Origin: Arachidicoccus ginsenosidivorans | Lineage (GTDB): Bacteria; Bacteroidota; Bacteroidia; Chitinophagales; Chitinophagaceae | Direction: 5' to 3' | Assembly (NCBI RefSeq): GCF_007971385.1 | Contig: NZ_CP042434.1 | Location: forward strand, 4,464,001 to 4,528,000 | Length of the DNA: 64,000 nucleotides | Shown: positions 49,784 through 57,995 of the stretch, piece after piece | Layout: each line of letters opens with the position of its first letter | How positions within the stretch are numbered: position 1 is the stretch's first letter | Program-made: the position numbers and the translations under genes | The notes under the pieces: generated by a model | Databases searched by the model: none | What the model saw: only the letters and a program-made list of their open reading frames with translations | What the model was told of the DNA's origin: nothing

Positions 49784-52711
49784 TTAATAAGTGATGGTAA
49801 GCCCGGCTCCCCATCCCATGTCGCTGTCGTAATGGGTAGAGAGGCCCAGGTTTTTCGTCAGGATATACTTTCCTCCAACCATATATTCGCGGTCCGTATT
49901 CACCATAAAGGATGCTCTTAGCCTTGGCGTAAGTGGAATGTCTTCCCGCATCAGCTGAATTCTGAAATACCCTGTTTGATCCACACTGGCGTCTAGGACT
50001 AGTAGCATGGGTAAGGTATATTGCAACCCGGCGTGAATGACTTTACGGTCATCTTTGGTGTTTTCTTGGCCCAAAAGGCTTTTATCATGTGCCGAATGTT
50101 TGCGGTAACGCCAGTCAATGCCTACATATGGAAAAAGCCATTGCATCTTACCCAGGTATCTGCCGAAATGCGTCTCCACTTCATAGCCGTGATGGGCGTT
50201 GTAGCCTAATCTCCATTCGCTCTGGAAAGCCCAGCGTGTATTGGCATACATCAGGGAACCGTCATTGCCATTGGTAGCGAAGTCATTTTGGGCCATCAGG
50301 TGAAACATCCGGTCATCCTTTTTCAGCATTTTATAGGCTTTATCCGGATCAGGAATCTCCGGATTGGCAGGACTGTTTTCATAACTGAATACTCGGCCCA
50401 TACCGCTCATCATGTGATAGAGGATATGACAATGGAAAAACCAGTCACCGCTTTCTGATGCGCGGAATTCTAAAGTGTCGGTTTCCATCGGCATAATATC
50501 CAGTACATTTTTCATGGGGGACTTTTCACCGTATTGGTTAAGTACCCTAAAATCATGACCATGCAGGTGCATGGGGTGGCGCATCATGGAGTTATTGTGC
50601 AAAATGATGCGGATATTTTCTCCACGCTTGATGAGTATTTTATCGCTTTCCGAAACGGTCTTGTTGTCCAGTGTCCATACATAACGGTTCATGTTACCGG
50701 TCAATTCAAATTTCAGTTCTTTCCAGGGACCTTTGGGGAGCGTTGTCTTTTCGGGGGCTTCCAGCATATTGTAATTCAGCGTTGTAATGCCACCAGAGGA
50801 CATATCCATATCCATCTTACCTTCTGTGTCTTTTTTCACCATATCCATACCGCATTTAGGACATTTGCCTGGCTTATCTGAAGTTACTTCCGGGTGCATG
50901 GGACAGACATAGGTCATTTTTCCAGCCGCCATAACGCTACCCGGGCTTCCACCGTCCATAGATTTCATCGGCATATCCTTCATTTTTGTACTGCCAGCAC
51001 CAGCAGCGCTATCCTTATCCCCGTTTGCCTTCTTTTTGACTAAAGCCATACCGCATTTAGGACATTTACCAGGCTTATCTGAAGTCACTTCCGGGTGCAT
51101 GGGGCAGACATAGGTCATTTTTCCAGCCGCCATAACGCTACCCTGGCTTCCTCCCTCCATATCTTTCATTGGCATATCCTTCATTTTTGTACTGCCAGCC
51201 GCCATATCCTTATTCCCGTGTGCCTTCTTTTTGACTAAGGTCATACCGCATTTGGGACATTTGCCAGGCTTATCTGAAGTTACTTCCGGATGCATGGGGC
51301 AGACATAGGTCTGCTCGGAGGATGATGACTGGGGTTGATGATGCTTTGGGTGCTCCATTTCACTCATACCGTTCATACCTTGCATTCCATCCATGTTTTC
51401 ATCACCTGCATTTTCATCCATTTCCGGATACATGACACTATTCATATCCATGGTCTGTAGGGTCATATTCATGCCCATAGGCTTCATATCCCCATTCATT
51501 TTCATCATATCATTCATCATTTTCATGCCTGCAAAGTATTTCAGTTTGGGGAGCTTTTTGGCGGCCATTTTCATACCACTGCCCAGCCAAAGCCCCGCCG
51601 AACCGGTACGATCTTCGGGTGTGGCCAGGAACTCATATTGCATGTCCTTTGGAATCGTCACGACTACGTCGTAGGTTTCCGCCGGCCCAATGATCATCCT
51701 GTCCACCATCACCGGCATGACATCATTGCCATCATTAGCCACCACCATCAGTTTACCACCGCTATAACTAAGCCAGAAATAGGAAGAGGCGCCGCCGTTG
51801 ACAATACGCAACCTAACCTTATCGCCGGCTTTAAATTGGGGAAACTGCTCCTCGGTTTGCCCATTTACAAAAAACCTTTCATAATAGACGTCGCTGACGT
51901 CCATGGCCTTCATCCGTTTCCATTCATTGGTCAGCTTCACGCCAAGTTTACCTGCTTTTATCGCCTCAGAATAGCTTTGTACAGTGCCTTTTTTGATGGC
52001 AAACCAGTCGTTTGCCGTATGCAGCCTCCGGTCTATCTCCTTGGGTCTCATATCGCTCCAGTCGCTGAGCACCACAGGGATGGTCGGAATTTCTGGTTCT
52101 GTTCGTTTGTTAAAGATCAGGGCGCCATATAGGCCGATTTGTTCCTGCACAGAAAAATGGCTGTGATACCAGTAAGTGCCCGCCTGTACGACGGGGAATT
52201 TATAGATATGGGTGGTATGGGGTGGTATAGGCTGCTGTGTCATAAAGGGTACGCCATCCATCCGGTTCGGTAACTGTACCCCATGCCAGTGCACGGCAGT
52301 CGGTTCATCCGCGTTGTTATGCACATAAATGATGGCCGTATCACCGATCGTGAATACCAGCGTCGGCGCAGGGATGCTGCCATTAACGGCAATGCCTTTT
52401 CGCTTTTTGCCTGTATAGTTGACCGTACTATCGGTCACATATAAATCATAGCGGACCGTTTTGACACCCGGTGTTCCTTCGGGAAAATGGATGCCTGAAT
52501 TCGCGCCTTTCACCGTTTTTGTGGCGAGGTCTTTCTCCAGATTGGAAATTACACCAGAGGGTGGCGGCGAATCCAGCGGCGTGGGCCTGGCCACTGGTGC
52601 AGCAAAGCTTGTGAACGGCCTATAAGTATCATTATTGCCCCGATCAAACGTTTGTGCGAAGACTGCCTGGCCCAGGCATAACAAGGTGATTAAGATGAAT
52701 ATATTTTTCAT
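49784..52711 (-). CDS. Multicopper oxidase with three HMBD repeats and CopB-like C-terminus
   Basis: About 975 residues from the ATG at 52711 (MKNIFILITLLCLGQAVFAQ), which gives a clean signal peptide; a longer frame to 52816 adds a non-signal leader. Three cupredoxin domains carry the copper ligands HWHG (about 141), WYHSHFSVQ (about 185), HPMHLHGHDF (about 710) and HCHILYH (about 758), matching CopA/PcoA oxidases of periplasmic copper detoxification. A Met-rich loop precedes three near-identical CPMHPEVTSDKPGKCPKCGM modules at about 465-630. From about 810 the sequence becomes a beta-barrel domain like CopB (VETHFGRYLGKMQWLFPYVG ... TKNLGLSTHYDSDMGWGAGL). This makes a single-chain PcoA-PcoB. 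It probably sits in the outer membrane with the oxidase facing the periplasm. Confidence 0.9.
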   Translation of the reverse strand: MKNIFILITLLCLGQAVFAQTFDRGNNDTYRPFTSFAAPVARPTPLDSPPPSGVISNLEKDLATKTVKGANSGIHFPEGTPGVKTVRYDLYVTDSTVNYTGKKRKGIAVNGSIPAPTLVFTIGDTAIIYVHNNADEPTAVHWHGVQLPNRMDGVPFMTQQPIPPHTTHIYKFPVVQAGTYWYHSHFSVQEQIGLYGALIFNKRTEPEIPTIPVVLSDWSDMRPKEIDRRLHTANDWFAIKKGTVQSYSEAIKAGKLGVKLTNEWKRMKAMDVSDVYYERFFVNGQTEEQFPQFKAGDKVRLRIVNGGASSYFWLSYSGGKLMVVANDGNDVMPVMVDRMIIGPAETYDVVVTIPKDMQYEFLATPEDRTGSAGLWLGSGMKMAAKKLPKLKYFAGMKMMNDMMKMNGDMKPMGMNMTLQTMDMNSVMYPEMDENAGDENMDGMQGMNGMSEMEHPKHHQPQSSSSEQTYVCPMHPEVTSDKPGKCPKCGMTLVKKKAHGNKDMAAGSTKMKDMPMKDMEGGSQGSVMAAGKMTYVCPMHPEVTSDKPGKCPKCGMALVKKKANGDKDSAAGAGSTKMKDMPMKSMDGGSPGSVMAAGKMTYVCPMHPEVTSDKPGKCPKCGMDMVKKDTEGKMDMDMSSGGITTLNYNMLEAPEKTTLPKGPWKELKFELTGNMNRYVWTLDNKTVSESDKILIKRGENIRIILHNNSMMRHPMHLHGHDFRVLNQYGEKSPMKNVLDIMPMETDTLEFRASESGDWFFHCHILYHMMSGMGRVFSYENSPANPEIPDPDKAYKMLKKDDRMFHLMAQNDFATNGNDGSLMYANTRWAFQSEWRLGYNAHHGYEVETHFGRYLGKMQWLFPYVGIDWRYRKHSAHDKSLLGQENTKDDRKVIHAGLQYTLPMLLVLDASVDQTGYFRIQLMREDIPLTPRLRASFMVNTDREYMVGGKYILTKNLGLSTHYDSDMGWGAGLTITY
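50859..51320. repeat. Tandem repeats encoding HMBD modules
   Basis: Three copies of a unit beginning GGACATTT at 50859, 51060 and 51255 (periods 201 and 195 bases), highly similar at DNA level. Each encodes one CPMHPE...CPKCGM module plus a linker. High identity points to recent expansion, and copy number may vary. Confidence 0.9.
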
Positions 52712-52836
52712 TCGTATAATTTTTGTTTTTTCAACTCCGGAACGTTCCTGCCTCTTTTGATGCTCACTCCCGTAACTGCATTCCCGTGTTAGAAAATTAT
52801 TACTACTCGGTTTCATTTTAGAAAATACTTGCTTTT

Positions 52837-53298
52837 TTATTGTTGATTAAGACTATCTATCGTTTTGTCCAGCCAGCTTATAAGTTGCGTTTTTTGTGCA
52901 TCTGAAAGCCGTGCGTCTTTATGCATCCAGGTATAAGACCGCAAGGGCATGTCGCCGTCCCGAACCTGGCTTTTCATGGAGCGGAGTTTGCTGAGTTTTC
53001 GTCTGTCGGAGTACCCAGCAAATTCATCCAGATTGACCTCTTCTTTGCCTTTACGGATATGATAATCCAGCCACCAGCCAGACGGCTGCACGTCAGCATA
53101 CCAGGGATATTCCGTATTGTTGGAATGGCAGTTCATGCAAGACTGCTTTATTATATGTGTGATACTATCGGGCGGATGGTAAAGGCGCATCATGCTTTGG
53201 TCAGAAACCTGACCGGTTTGGTTCCGGTCAGGTCTGAAAAATTGTATGATGATAAATGCACCCAGCACTCCCAGGATAATGGCTTTACGTCTATTCAT
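52837..53298 (-). CDS. Haem-binding domain protein (Haem_bd, CxxCH)
   Basis: A 153-residue protein with one N-terminal membrane helix (AIILGVLGAFIIIQFF) and a periplasmic domain holding a c-type haem motif SCMNCHSNNTEYPWY, followed by the family signature WWLDYHIRKGKEEVNLDEF and a methionine that may be the axial ligand in GDMPLRSYTWMH. It is membrane-anchored. Such proteins recur in Bacteroidota copper operons, perhaps passing electrons to or from the oxidase next door (inference). The gap to the oxidase ATG is about 125 bases. Confidence 0.88.
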   Translation of the reverse strand: MNRRKAIILGVLGAFIIIQFFRPDRNQTGQVSDQSMMRLYHPPDSITHIIKQSCMNCHSNNTEYPWYADVQPSGWWLDYHIRKGKEEVNLDEFAGYSDRRKLSKLRSMKSQVRDGDMPLRSYTWMHKDARLSDAQKTQLISWLDKTIDSLNQQ

Positions 53299-53311
53299 TA
53301 TCTGGGAATTA

Positions 53312-53875
53312 TTATTTGCTGATGGTTTCTTTTACCGACCCACAGGTGGGCATGCTCTTGCCTAAGTAAGGATTTTTAATGTCTTTGACCTCACTCAGCC
53401 AGGATGCTTTTGCCATCGGGCAGTAATCTTTGTAAAGCGTTTGGGAAGTGCCAAAGGCTTTAACCAGGTCATAAATATCACCGCTGAGGTTCTGGAAATG
53501 TTCCCGTTGGTGCTTTATCTTGCCTCCGTTTTCGGAGATATGTTCCGCATTTTCTTCTGCATCATTTGCAATTTCAGTATAGGCCTTTTTCTGAGCCGCT
53601 GTCATGGTCTGCTTGCCGAGGTTTACAAGCGCAGTATGTAACTGTCCGCCTGCTGTGGCAGCTTCTTTGGAATTATCAGCTGTCAGGGCATTTTTTACAT
53701 GCAGGTAATGGGTAATTACCTCGTCTACGTTTGCATTTTGACCAGTTGCGGCTACCGTTGCTGCTTGGGCAGTCTGCTCAGTGGGAGCTGTTGTTTTTGC
53801 ATTTGTTTTTTGGGGGTTGCTGCAGGCAGCAAGTGTTGTAGCGGCCACGGCTACAATGAACATTAAAGTTTTCAT
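53312..53875 (-). CDS. DUF3347 domain lipoprotein
   Basis: A 187-residue protein with a lipobox (VAATTLAACSNPQ) and a helical DUF3347 domain (VDEVITHYLHVKNALTADNS). The end holds the family motif DYCPMAKASWLSEVKDIKNP and SMPTCG; the Cys-Met pair in CPM probably binds copper. It is the second gene of the copper operon, 13 bases before the haem protein. It is thought to act as a periplasmic copper-binding partner, but proof is limited. Confidence 0.9.
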   Translation of the reverse strand: MKTLMFIVAVAATTLAACSNPQKTNAKTTAPTEQTAQAATVAATGQNANVDEVITHYLHVKNALTADNSKEAATAGGQLHTALVNLGKQTMTAAQKKAYTEIANDAEENAEHISENGGKIKHQREHFQNLSGDIYDLVKAFGTSQTLYKDYCPMAKASWLSEVKDIKNPYLGKSMPTCGSVKETISK

Positions 53876-53971
53876 TTTAATAAGTTTTTAATTCTTGTAA
53901 ATAATAAATAGGTAGATAAGCAATATTTTTTGCTTACAACTGGACACACCTATGGCAGTCCTTCAAGAAAT

Positions 53972-54337
53972 TTAGCTTATTTTAGGCGGTAGCCAGATAG
54001 AATGAAAACCTGAAGAAAGGATGAATTCAGGAATATAGGACTGTTGTTTTGAGTTGACGAAGATGTTATTTTTCGCTGCGCTTTTGAATAGTAAGGCTAC
54101 GGCCGTTACAGAAGGGCAGTGACAAGCGTTATTGCACCCACCGCCACAATCATCATGGGCACCTTTTTTTGAATGATGTTCAGCGCAACAGGATTTATCT
54201 GCTTTGTCACAGACTTTTCCCTTCTCGTAACAGGAGGTTTCTGTCTTGCCCGAGGTTGAATTACAGGCATAAGACATATTCGGCATCACTGTGAAACCGG
54301 TTATAATCAAGAGCAAAATGAACACTTGTCTTTTCAA
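53972..54337 (-). CDS. Small Cys/His-rich exported protein heading the copper operon
   Basis: A 121-residue exported protein with a signal peptide (MKRQVFILLLIITGFTVMPN) and a mature region dense in Cys and His (KGKVCDKADKSCCAEHHSKK, GGGCNNACHC). It ends FHSIWLPPKIS, like the czc-operon head protein (SIWQPPQLS). It is probably a periplasmic copper sponge or relay protein. A TAnnTTTG promoter element lies about 30 bases upstream. Confidence 0.75.
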   Translation of the reverse strand: MKRQVFILLLIITGFTVMPNMSYACNSTSGKTETSCYEKGKVCDKADKSCCAEHHSKKGAHDDCGGGCNNACHCPSVTAVALLFKSAAKNNIFVNSKQQSYIPEFILSSGFHSIWLPPKIS

Positions 54338-54367
54338 ACGCTTTACTTAAAGTTTTTATTAGTTCAA

Positions 54368-54375
54368 CAAAGGTA
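54368..54375 (-). promoter_or_regulatory. Candidate Bacteroidota -7 promoter element, copper operon
   Basis: On the minus strand TACCTTTG matches the Bacteroidota consensus TAnnTTTG, 30 bases before the ATG at 54337. No good -33 TTTG is seen. Confidence 0.4.
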
Positions 54376-54776
54376 TAACTCTGGTGGGAAATATTGTTAT
54401 AAAATTTTTGGGGATATTTATAGAATTACTATATTTTAACCTTTTTGATAAACTTTAAAATGTACGATTTGCCGTTTTCAAACAGCTGCATACCACAATG
54501 GCTCTGCGGCACCTTATTTTGAAGCATATTCACTCTATGTCAAATGTTGTGATGCTATGCGCTTTCTGCGGGTTTAGGCCCTCCATCATGGTAGTCATTT
54601 TTTCATTATCACCCCTAACTGCATTTTTGCAGTCTCAATGCTATCCAGACCATCCTTGCTGGGCGTCCCAGCTCATCAGTGTGATGGTCTGTTGGCCTTT
54701 GCAAAGAAATTCGACAAAATGACTTGGCTTATTAGGAACTTCCGATACGCACGTCTAAGATGCAAGTCCTTGTCTC
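54376..54776. other. Intergenic region with weak coding-like remnants
   Basis: Between the mercury and copper operons. On the minus strand, short frames such as KMTTMMEGLNPQKAHSITTF and MLQNKVPQSHCGMQLFENGK look protein-like but are broken by stops and unassignable. It may be a scar of a deleted gene or element. Confidence 0.4.
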
Positions 54777-54983
54777 TTAGCAGCAAGAAGGACTTAATTG
54801 TCTTGGAGGACATTTTACGGTTCCGTAACTGCAATAAACACAACAGTCGCCCGGCTTTGGTTTTAGCCTTGTCTTACATTTTTCACATTCGTAAAAAAAC
54901 TGGCAAGCATCTGTCGGCATAACTTCTTCTTTTTTGTGTCCACAGTTGGGGCAGGTGATAGTTGATTGTAGTCTGACTTCCAT
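54777..54983 (-). CDS. GDCCVxC domain protein
   Basis: A 68-residue protein from ATG 54983 (MEVRLQSTITCPNCGHKKEE). It has a CPNCG zinc-ribbon half, FFYECEKCKT, then KPKPGDCCVYCSYG and a final PSCC. NCBI knows this family as GDCCVxC domain (seleno)proteins, often beside mercury genes. As sequenced it is fused in frame to merTP, but adding one base in T5 54994-54998 creates a TAA at 54985-54987 and separates them, which I consider the real arrangement. Confidence 0.8.
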   Translation of the reverse strand: MEVRLQSTITCPNCGHKKEEVMPTDACQFFYECEKCKTRLKPKPGDCCVYCSYGTVKCPPRQLSPSCC

Positions 54984-54984
54984 T

Positions 54985-55586
54985 TTATTTTTCTTTTTGG
55001 CTATTACTGTATATCCTGTTCCATTAATTGCCTTTTCAATTTTGGCAACGTCTGTTTTTGAATGGTCAAATTCTATGATTGCATTTCCCTTCTCGTATGA
55101 TACTGACGATTTAATTATTCCCGAAAGCTTATTCACTTCGTAATTGATGTGATTTTCACAGTCTGTGCAAGTCATTCCGCTTACTTTAAACTCAATGGTC
55201 TGAATATTTGATTTGTCAACAATTACTTGTTGCTCTATCTTTGGATAGAAAATAGGAGCATATAGAGGAAAAGCGAGCATCAGGCCCGCGAACACGGTCA
55301 CTATTCCCAAGAAGGTTTTACTTTGAATAAACTTTGGTTTTTCTTCCGTTTCGCAATGGCAGTCAATTTCTTTTTTCGGTTTAAGTTTCTGATACCAGGC
55401 GAAACCGAATACCAAAACGGTTAACCCAATAAAATAAGGTCTGAAAGGTTCAAGCCACGAAAAAGCTGAAGCAAGCCCGCTTGCACCACCTAAGAAAGCC
55501 AAGAGTGGAGTAATACAACAAAGTGATGCTGCTATGGCAGAAATAATTCCGGCAATCCAGCTTTTATTATTTTTTTTGGCTATCAT
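54985..55586 (-). CDS. merTP: Mercuric transport protein MerTP (fusion; apparent read-through)
   Basis: With the base restored in T5 54994-54998 this is a 200-residue MerTP, the usual length. The MerT part has three membrane helices with the Hg-binding Cys pair in ASLCCITPLLAFLGG and a second pair EIDCHCETEE in the cytoplasmic loop; the MerP part is a periplasmic HMA domain (GMTCTDCENHINYEV) linked by a further helix. It brings Hg(II) into the cytoplasm, normally for MerA; no merA is seen in the window. Its ATG overlaps the ArsR stop by four bases. Confidence 0.9.
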
Positions 55587-55981
55587 ACGTGTCGTGTTGC
55601 CATATTTTGTTGATTGATAATTTTGAAAAACGGTATTAATATTTTTAAATGCTGTTTGCGTAACGAATAAAAAATGATTTGTCCTTCTTTTCTTGCCTCA
55701 ATAACATTTCCGGCTCTGAGTTTTCGTAAATGCTGTGAAACAGCAGGTATAGTCATTCCCAAAATATCACTAAGATCACAAGGGCACAGTTCCTTTTCTT
55801 CCTCAAGTAAAAAGAGGATTCTCAGCCGTACTTCGTTACCTGCCAATGAAAGAATTTCTCCTAACTGCAAAAATGACTTTGAATTGGCGTCTAATTTTTC
55901 GCGGCAGCGTTTTATTTGTCCGATGTCTGCCTTCAACCTTATGCAAGATTCACTCACTACGCTATATTTTTGTCGTGTCAA
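55583..55981 (-). CDS. ArsR/SmtB family repressor of the mer-like operon
   Basis: A 132-residue winged-helix regulator. The alpha-3 region has KELCPCDLSDILGM with a CxC pair and an upstream Cys (SCIRLKADIGQIKRC), suitable for a soft-metal thiolate site; the recognition helix is TIPAVSQHLRKLRAGNVIEA. It replaces MerR as the operon controller, as is usual in Bacteroidota. A perfect 22-bp palindrome lies 18 bases upstream of its start. It is translationally coupled to merTP. Confidence 0.9.
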   Translation of the reverse strand: MTRQKYSVVSESCIRLKADIGQIKRCREKLDANSKSFLQLGEILSLAGNEVRLRILFLLEEEKELCPCDLSDILGMTIPAVSQHLRKLRAGNVIEARKEGQIIFYSLRKQHLKILIPFFKIINQQNMATRHV

Positions 55982-55998
55982 AGGTAATGAAAGTTATT

Positions 55999-56020
55999 TA
56001 TTTAAGCAAATGCTTAAATA
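55999..56020 (-). promoter_or_regulatory. ArsR/SmtB operator of the mer-like operon
   Basis: TATTTAAGCA-AA-TGCTTAAATA is a perfect 10-2-10 palindrome ending 18 bases before the regulator's ATG. Its shape matches the 12-2-12 operators of SmtB/CzrA-type repressors, so autorepression of ArsR-MerTP is likely. Confidence 0.75.
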
Positions 56021-56056
56021 CAAATACACCAAGGGGACGACTTATAACTTTAGTAA

Positions 56057-56668
56057 TCATCTCTTTGCAGAAAAGCTACAAAAAAGAAAGTTTTGCTTTG
56101 TATGAAAGGGCGTTACATGATCTTCAGTTATGCACTTTATCTTTTGAAATCCTTTAGCCAGCTTCTGTTCGAGTTGTTGTTCTGAATATTGTCGAATTTC
56201 AAGACCACTGTACTTTTGTGGCCCAAAATCCGAAAAAGTGCCGATAACCATAAATTTACGCACAGCCTTTTCAACTATGTTCAGATATTTGTCAATCTGT
56301 TCATCCGAAGTCAGGAAATGAAATGTCGCCCGGTCATGCCATATGTCATATTGTTGCCGGGCTTCAAATTCGGTGATATCCGTTACGATCCATTTAACGC
56401 TACTGGCCTTCTCACCAAGCCGTTCTTTTGCTCTTTCCAAAGCTTTTGCGGATATGTCGAGCACGGTAATATCCTGATATCCCCTTGCCAATAGAAAATC
56501 AACAAGACGACTGTCCCCTCCGCCGACATCTATTATACTGACAGACCTTGGCAGATTAAAGCGCTCTATAAGATCCAGTGACGTTTTCGGTACATCCTGC
56601 GTCCAACTGACTTCATCCGGATTTTTGTGATTATAGATATTTTCCCAATGCAGTTTTCTGTTTTCCAT
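56057..56668 (-). CDS. Class I SAM-dependent methyltransferase
   Basis: A 203-residue cytoplasmic methyltransferase. The SAM site is IIDVGGGDSRLVDFLLARGY, with the acidic motif II ITVLDISAKALERA and WIVTDITEF; the catalytic-side HDRATFHFL and the N-terminus HWENIYNHKNPDEVSWTQ resemble thiopurine/tellurite-type methyltransferases found near metal genes. Substrate unknown. It lies 17 bases after the nucleoside phosphorylase in the same operon. Convergence with detoxification by methylation is inferred only from context. Confidence 0.88.
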   Translation of the reverse strand: MENRKLHWENIYNHKNPDEVSWTQDVPKTSLDLIERFNLPRSVSIIDVGGGDSRLVDFLLARGYQDITVLDISAKALERAKERLGEKASSVKWIVTDITEFEARQQYDIWHDRATFHFLTSDEQIDKYLNIVEKAVRKFMVIGTFSDFGPQKYSGLEIRQYSEQQLEQKLAKGFQKIKCITEDHVTPFHTKQNFLFCSFSAKR

Positions 56669-56685
56669 GTTAAAGACATTAATCG

Positions 56686-57468
56686 CTATTTACCAGATAG
56701 GCTTTCAAGTGTAAGCCCGATCAATGCGAGTGAACTTAGGCTTCCATTCTCCTGGCCTTTTTCAAAATCATCACCTTGCTGCGCCATGGAATTGGTAATG
56801 TGGGCAAAACAGATGACTTCTTTATTTTTTGCTATTCCAAATGCATAAAGCGCTGCGGCTTCCATCTCAACCACATCGGCTCCTTCGATTTTCATGCTTT
56901 CAATAGCACTGCCGGTTTCCCTGTAGGGAGCATCTGTCGTCCAGCTTGTGCCAACGGCGACATTCTCTGCTTTTGGTAACAACCCACTACACAACATCTT
57001 TAACAAGTGGATGTGCATAGTTGACGGCTGTCCGGGCTTCAGGTAGTGATAACTGGTTCCTTCATCCCTTATGGCGTCCCGAATAAGTATATAATCGGCC
57101 CGGTCTGAACGATCGCTTATTATCCCGGAGGAAGTGATACTTAGTAGCAGTGTGCAGCCGGAAACAAAGAGTTGTTCTGCTATCAGCACAGCGAAAGAAG
57201 CCCCGACGGCGCAACCAATTATTCCCAGTTTAAATTTACCTAAATCAAAAGAATACATTTTAGTATGATAGCAGCTCCAGCAATGATTAATGGTAGCTTG
57301 CCCTGTTCTCAGCAAATACTCCAGTATATCTCCGTCAGGGTCTAAAAGGCAGATGGGCGGAACCTTACAGTCTTGCATTTTCTTTTGCCGCTTTGCTTCT
57401 CGCAGCAGATTCTCAGGCTTGAAAACACTTTCTTCATTATAATACTTATGCTGTAATATATTCATCAT
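56686..57468 (-). CDS. Nucleoside phosphorylase (PNP/UDP phosphorylase superfamily)
   Basis: A 260-residue protein of the PNP_UDP_1 fold. The phosphate/ribose side is GIIGCAVGASFAVLIAEQLF and TSSGIISDRSDRADYILI; VVEMEAAALYAFGIAKNKEV is the family's nucleoside-binding EMEA signature. The N-terminal 70 residues, with CWSCYH and a PPICLLDPDGDILEYL start, are unlike housekeeping UDP or PNP enzymes but fit a clade of stand-alone Bacteroidota phosphorylases. The ATG overlaps the TlpA stop by four bases. Its tie to redox genes and a methyltransferase is unexplained; recycling of SAM-derived nucleosides is possible. Confidence 0.88.
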   Translation of the reverse strand: MMNILQHKYYNEESVFKPENLLREAKRQKKMQDCKVPPICLLDPDGDILEYLLRTGQATINHCWSCYHTKMYSFDLGKFKLGIIGCAVGASFAVLIAEQLFVSGCTLLLSITSSGIISDRSDRADYILIRDAIRDEGTSYHYLKPGQPSTMHIHLLKMLCSGLLPKAENVAVGTSWTTDAPYRETGSAIESMKIEGADVVEMEAAALYAFGIAKNKEVICFAHITNSMAQQGDDFEKGQENGSLSSLALIGLTLESLSGK

Positions 57469-57995
57469 TTATCGATCTGATTAAGGATTGACTTTTCGAG
57501 TGCTTTCCCGTGGAGGTTTATGGCCAGGATAATTCCCTTTTCGTCAATCAGGACATTAAAGGGTAATGCTTCAACGTCAAAGATGCGGGCAGCTTTTGAA
57601 TTCCAGAATTTAAGGTCGCTTACCTGAATCCAACTGATATTCATTTTTTGTATGGCTTTTACCCAGTTTGCCTTTTTATTGTCAAGGGAAACGCCGTAGA
57701 TTTCAAATCCGCTTGCATTTTTAAAATGAGCGTGTTTATACTTTTTATACAACTGTAGCAATTCCGGCTGTTCCTTGACACATGGGGCGCACCACGAGGC
57801 CCAAAAGTCAACCAATATAATACGCCCTTTCAGGGAGTAAAGCGATACAGTATCGCCCTTAGGCCCCGGCAGGCTCAAATCCGGCGCTTTGCTGCCAACA
57901 ACTAGCGCTGTAGCAGTTTGATTGGATTGTGCAAATGAAGTTGCGCTCGCCAGAGAAAGAAGAATAGTAAGCCACAATAATTTAGTTTTAAGCAT
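57465..57995 (-). CDS. TlpA family thioredoxin-like protein
   Basis: A 176-residue exported thioredoxin-like protein with signal peptide (LLWLTILLSLASATSFAQ) and active site DFWASWCAPCVKEQPELL. It lacks the long N-terminal domain of Bacteroidota TlpA-DUF4369 proteins. It should reduce disulfides or deliver electrons in the periplasm, likely to its rhodanese neighbour (inference). It shares one base with that gene's stop. Confidence 0.9.
   Translation of the reverse strand: MLKTKLLWLTILLSLASATSFAQSNQTATALVVGSKAPDLSLPGPKGDTVSLYSLKGRIILVDFWASWCAPCVKEQPELLQLYKKYKHAHFKNASGFEIYGVSLDNKKANWVKAIQKMNISWIQVSDLKFWNSKAARIFDVEALPFNVLIDEKGIILAINLHGKALEKSILNQIDK

Noticed and set aside
52712-52816. Longer start for the multicopper oxidase
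   Set aside because: The 35 extra residues are polar and precede a clean signal peptide that begins at the ATG at 52711.
54498-54922. Plus-strand ORFs between the mer and copper operons
   Set aside because: Opposite to all neighbours, overlapping each other and the GDCCVxC gene, with no recognisable motifs.
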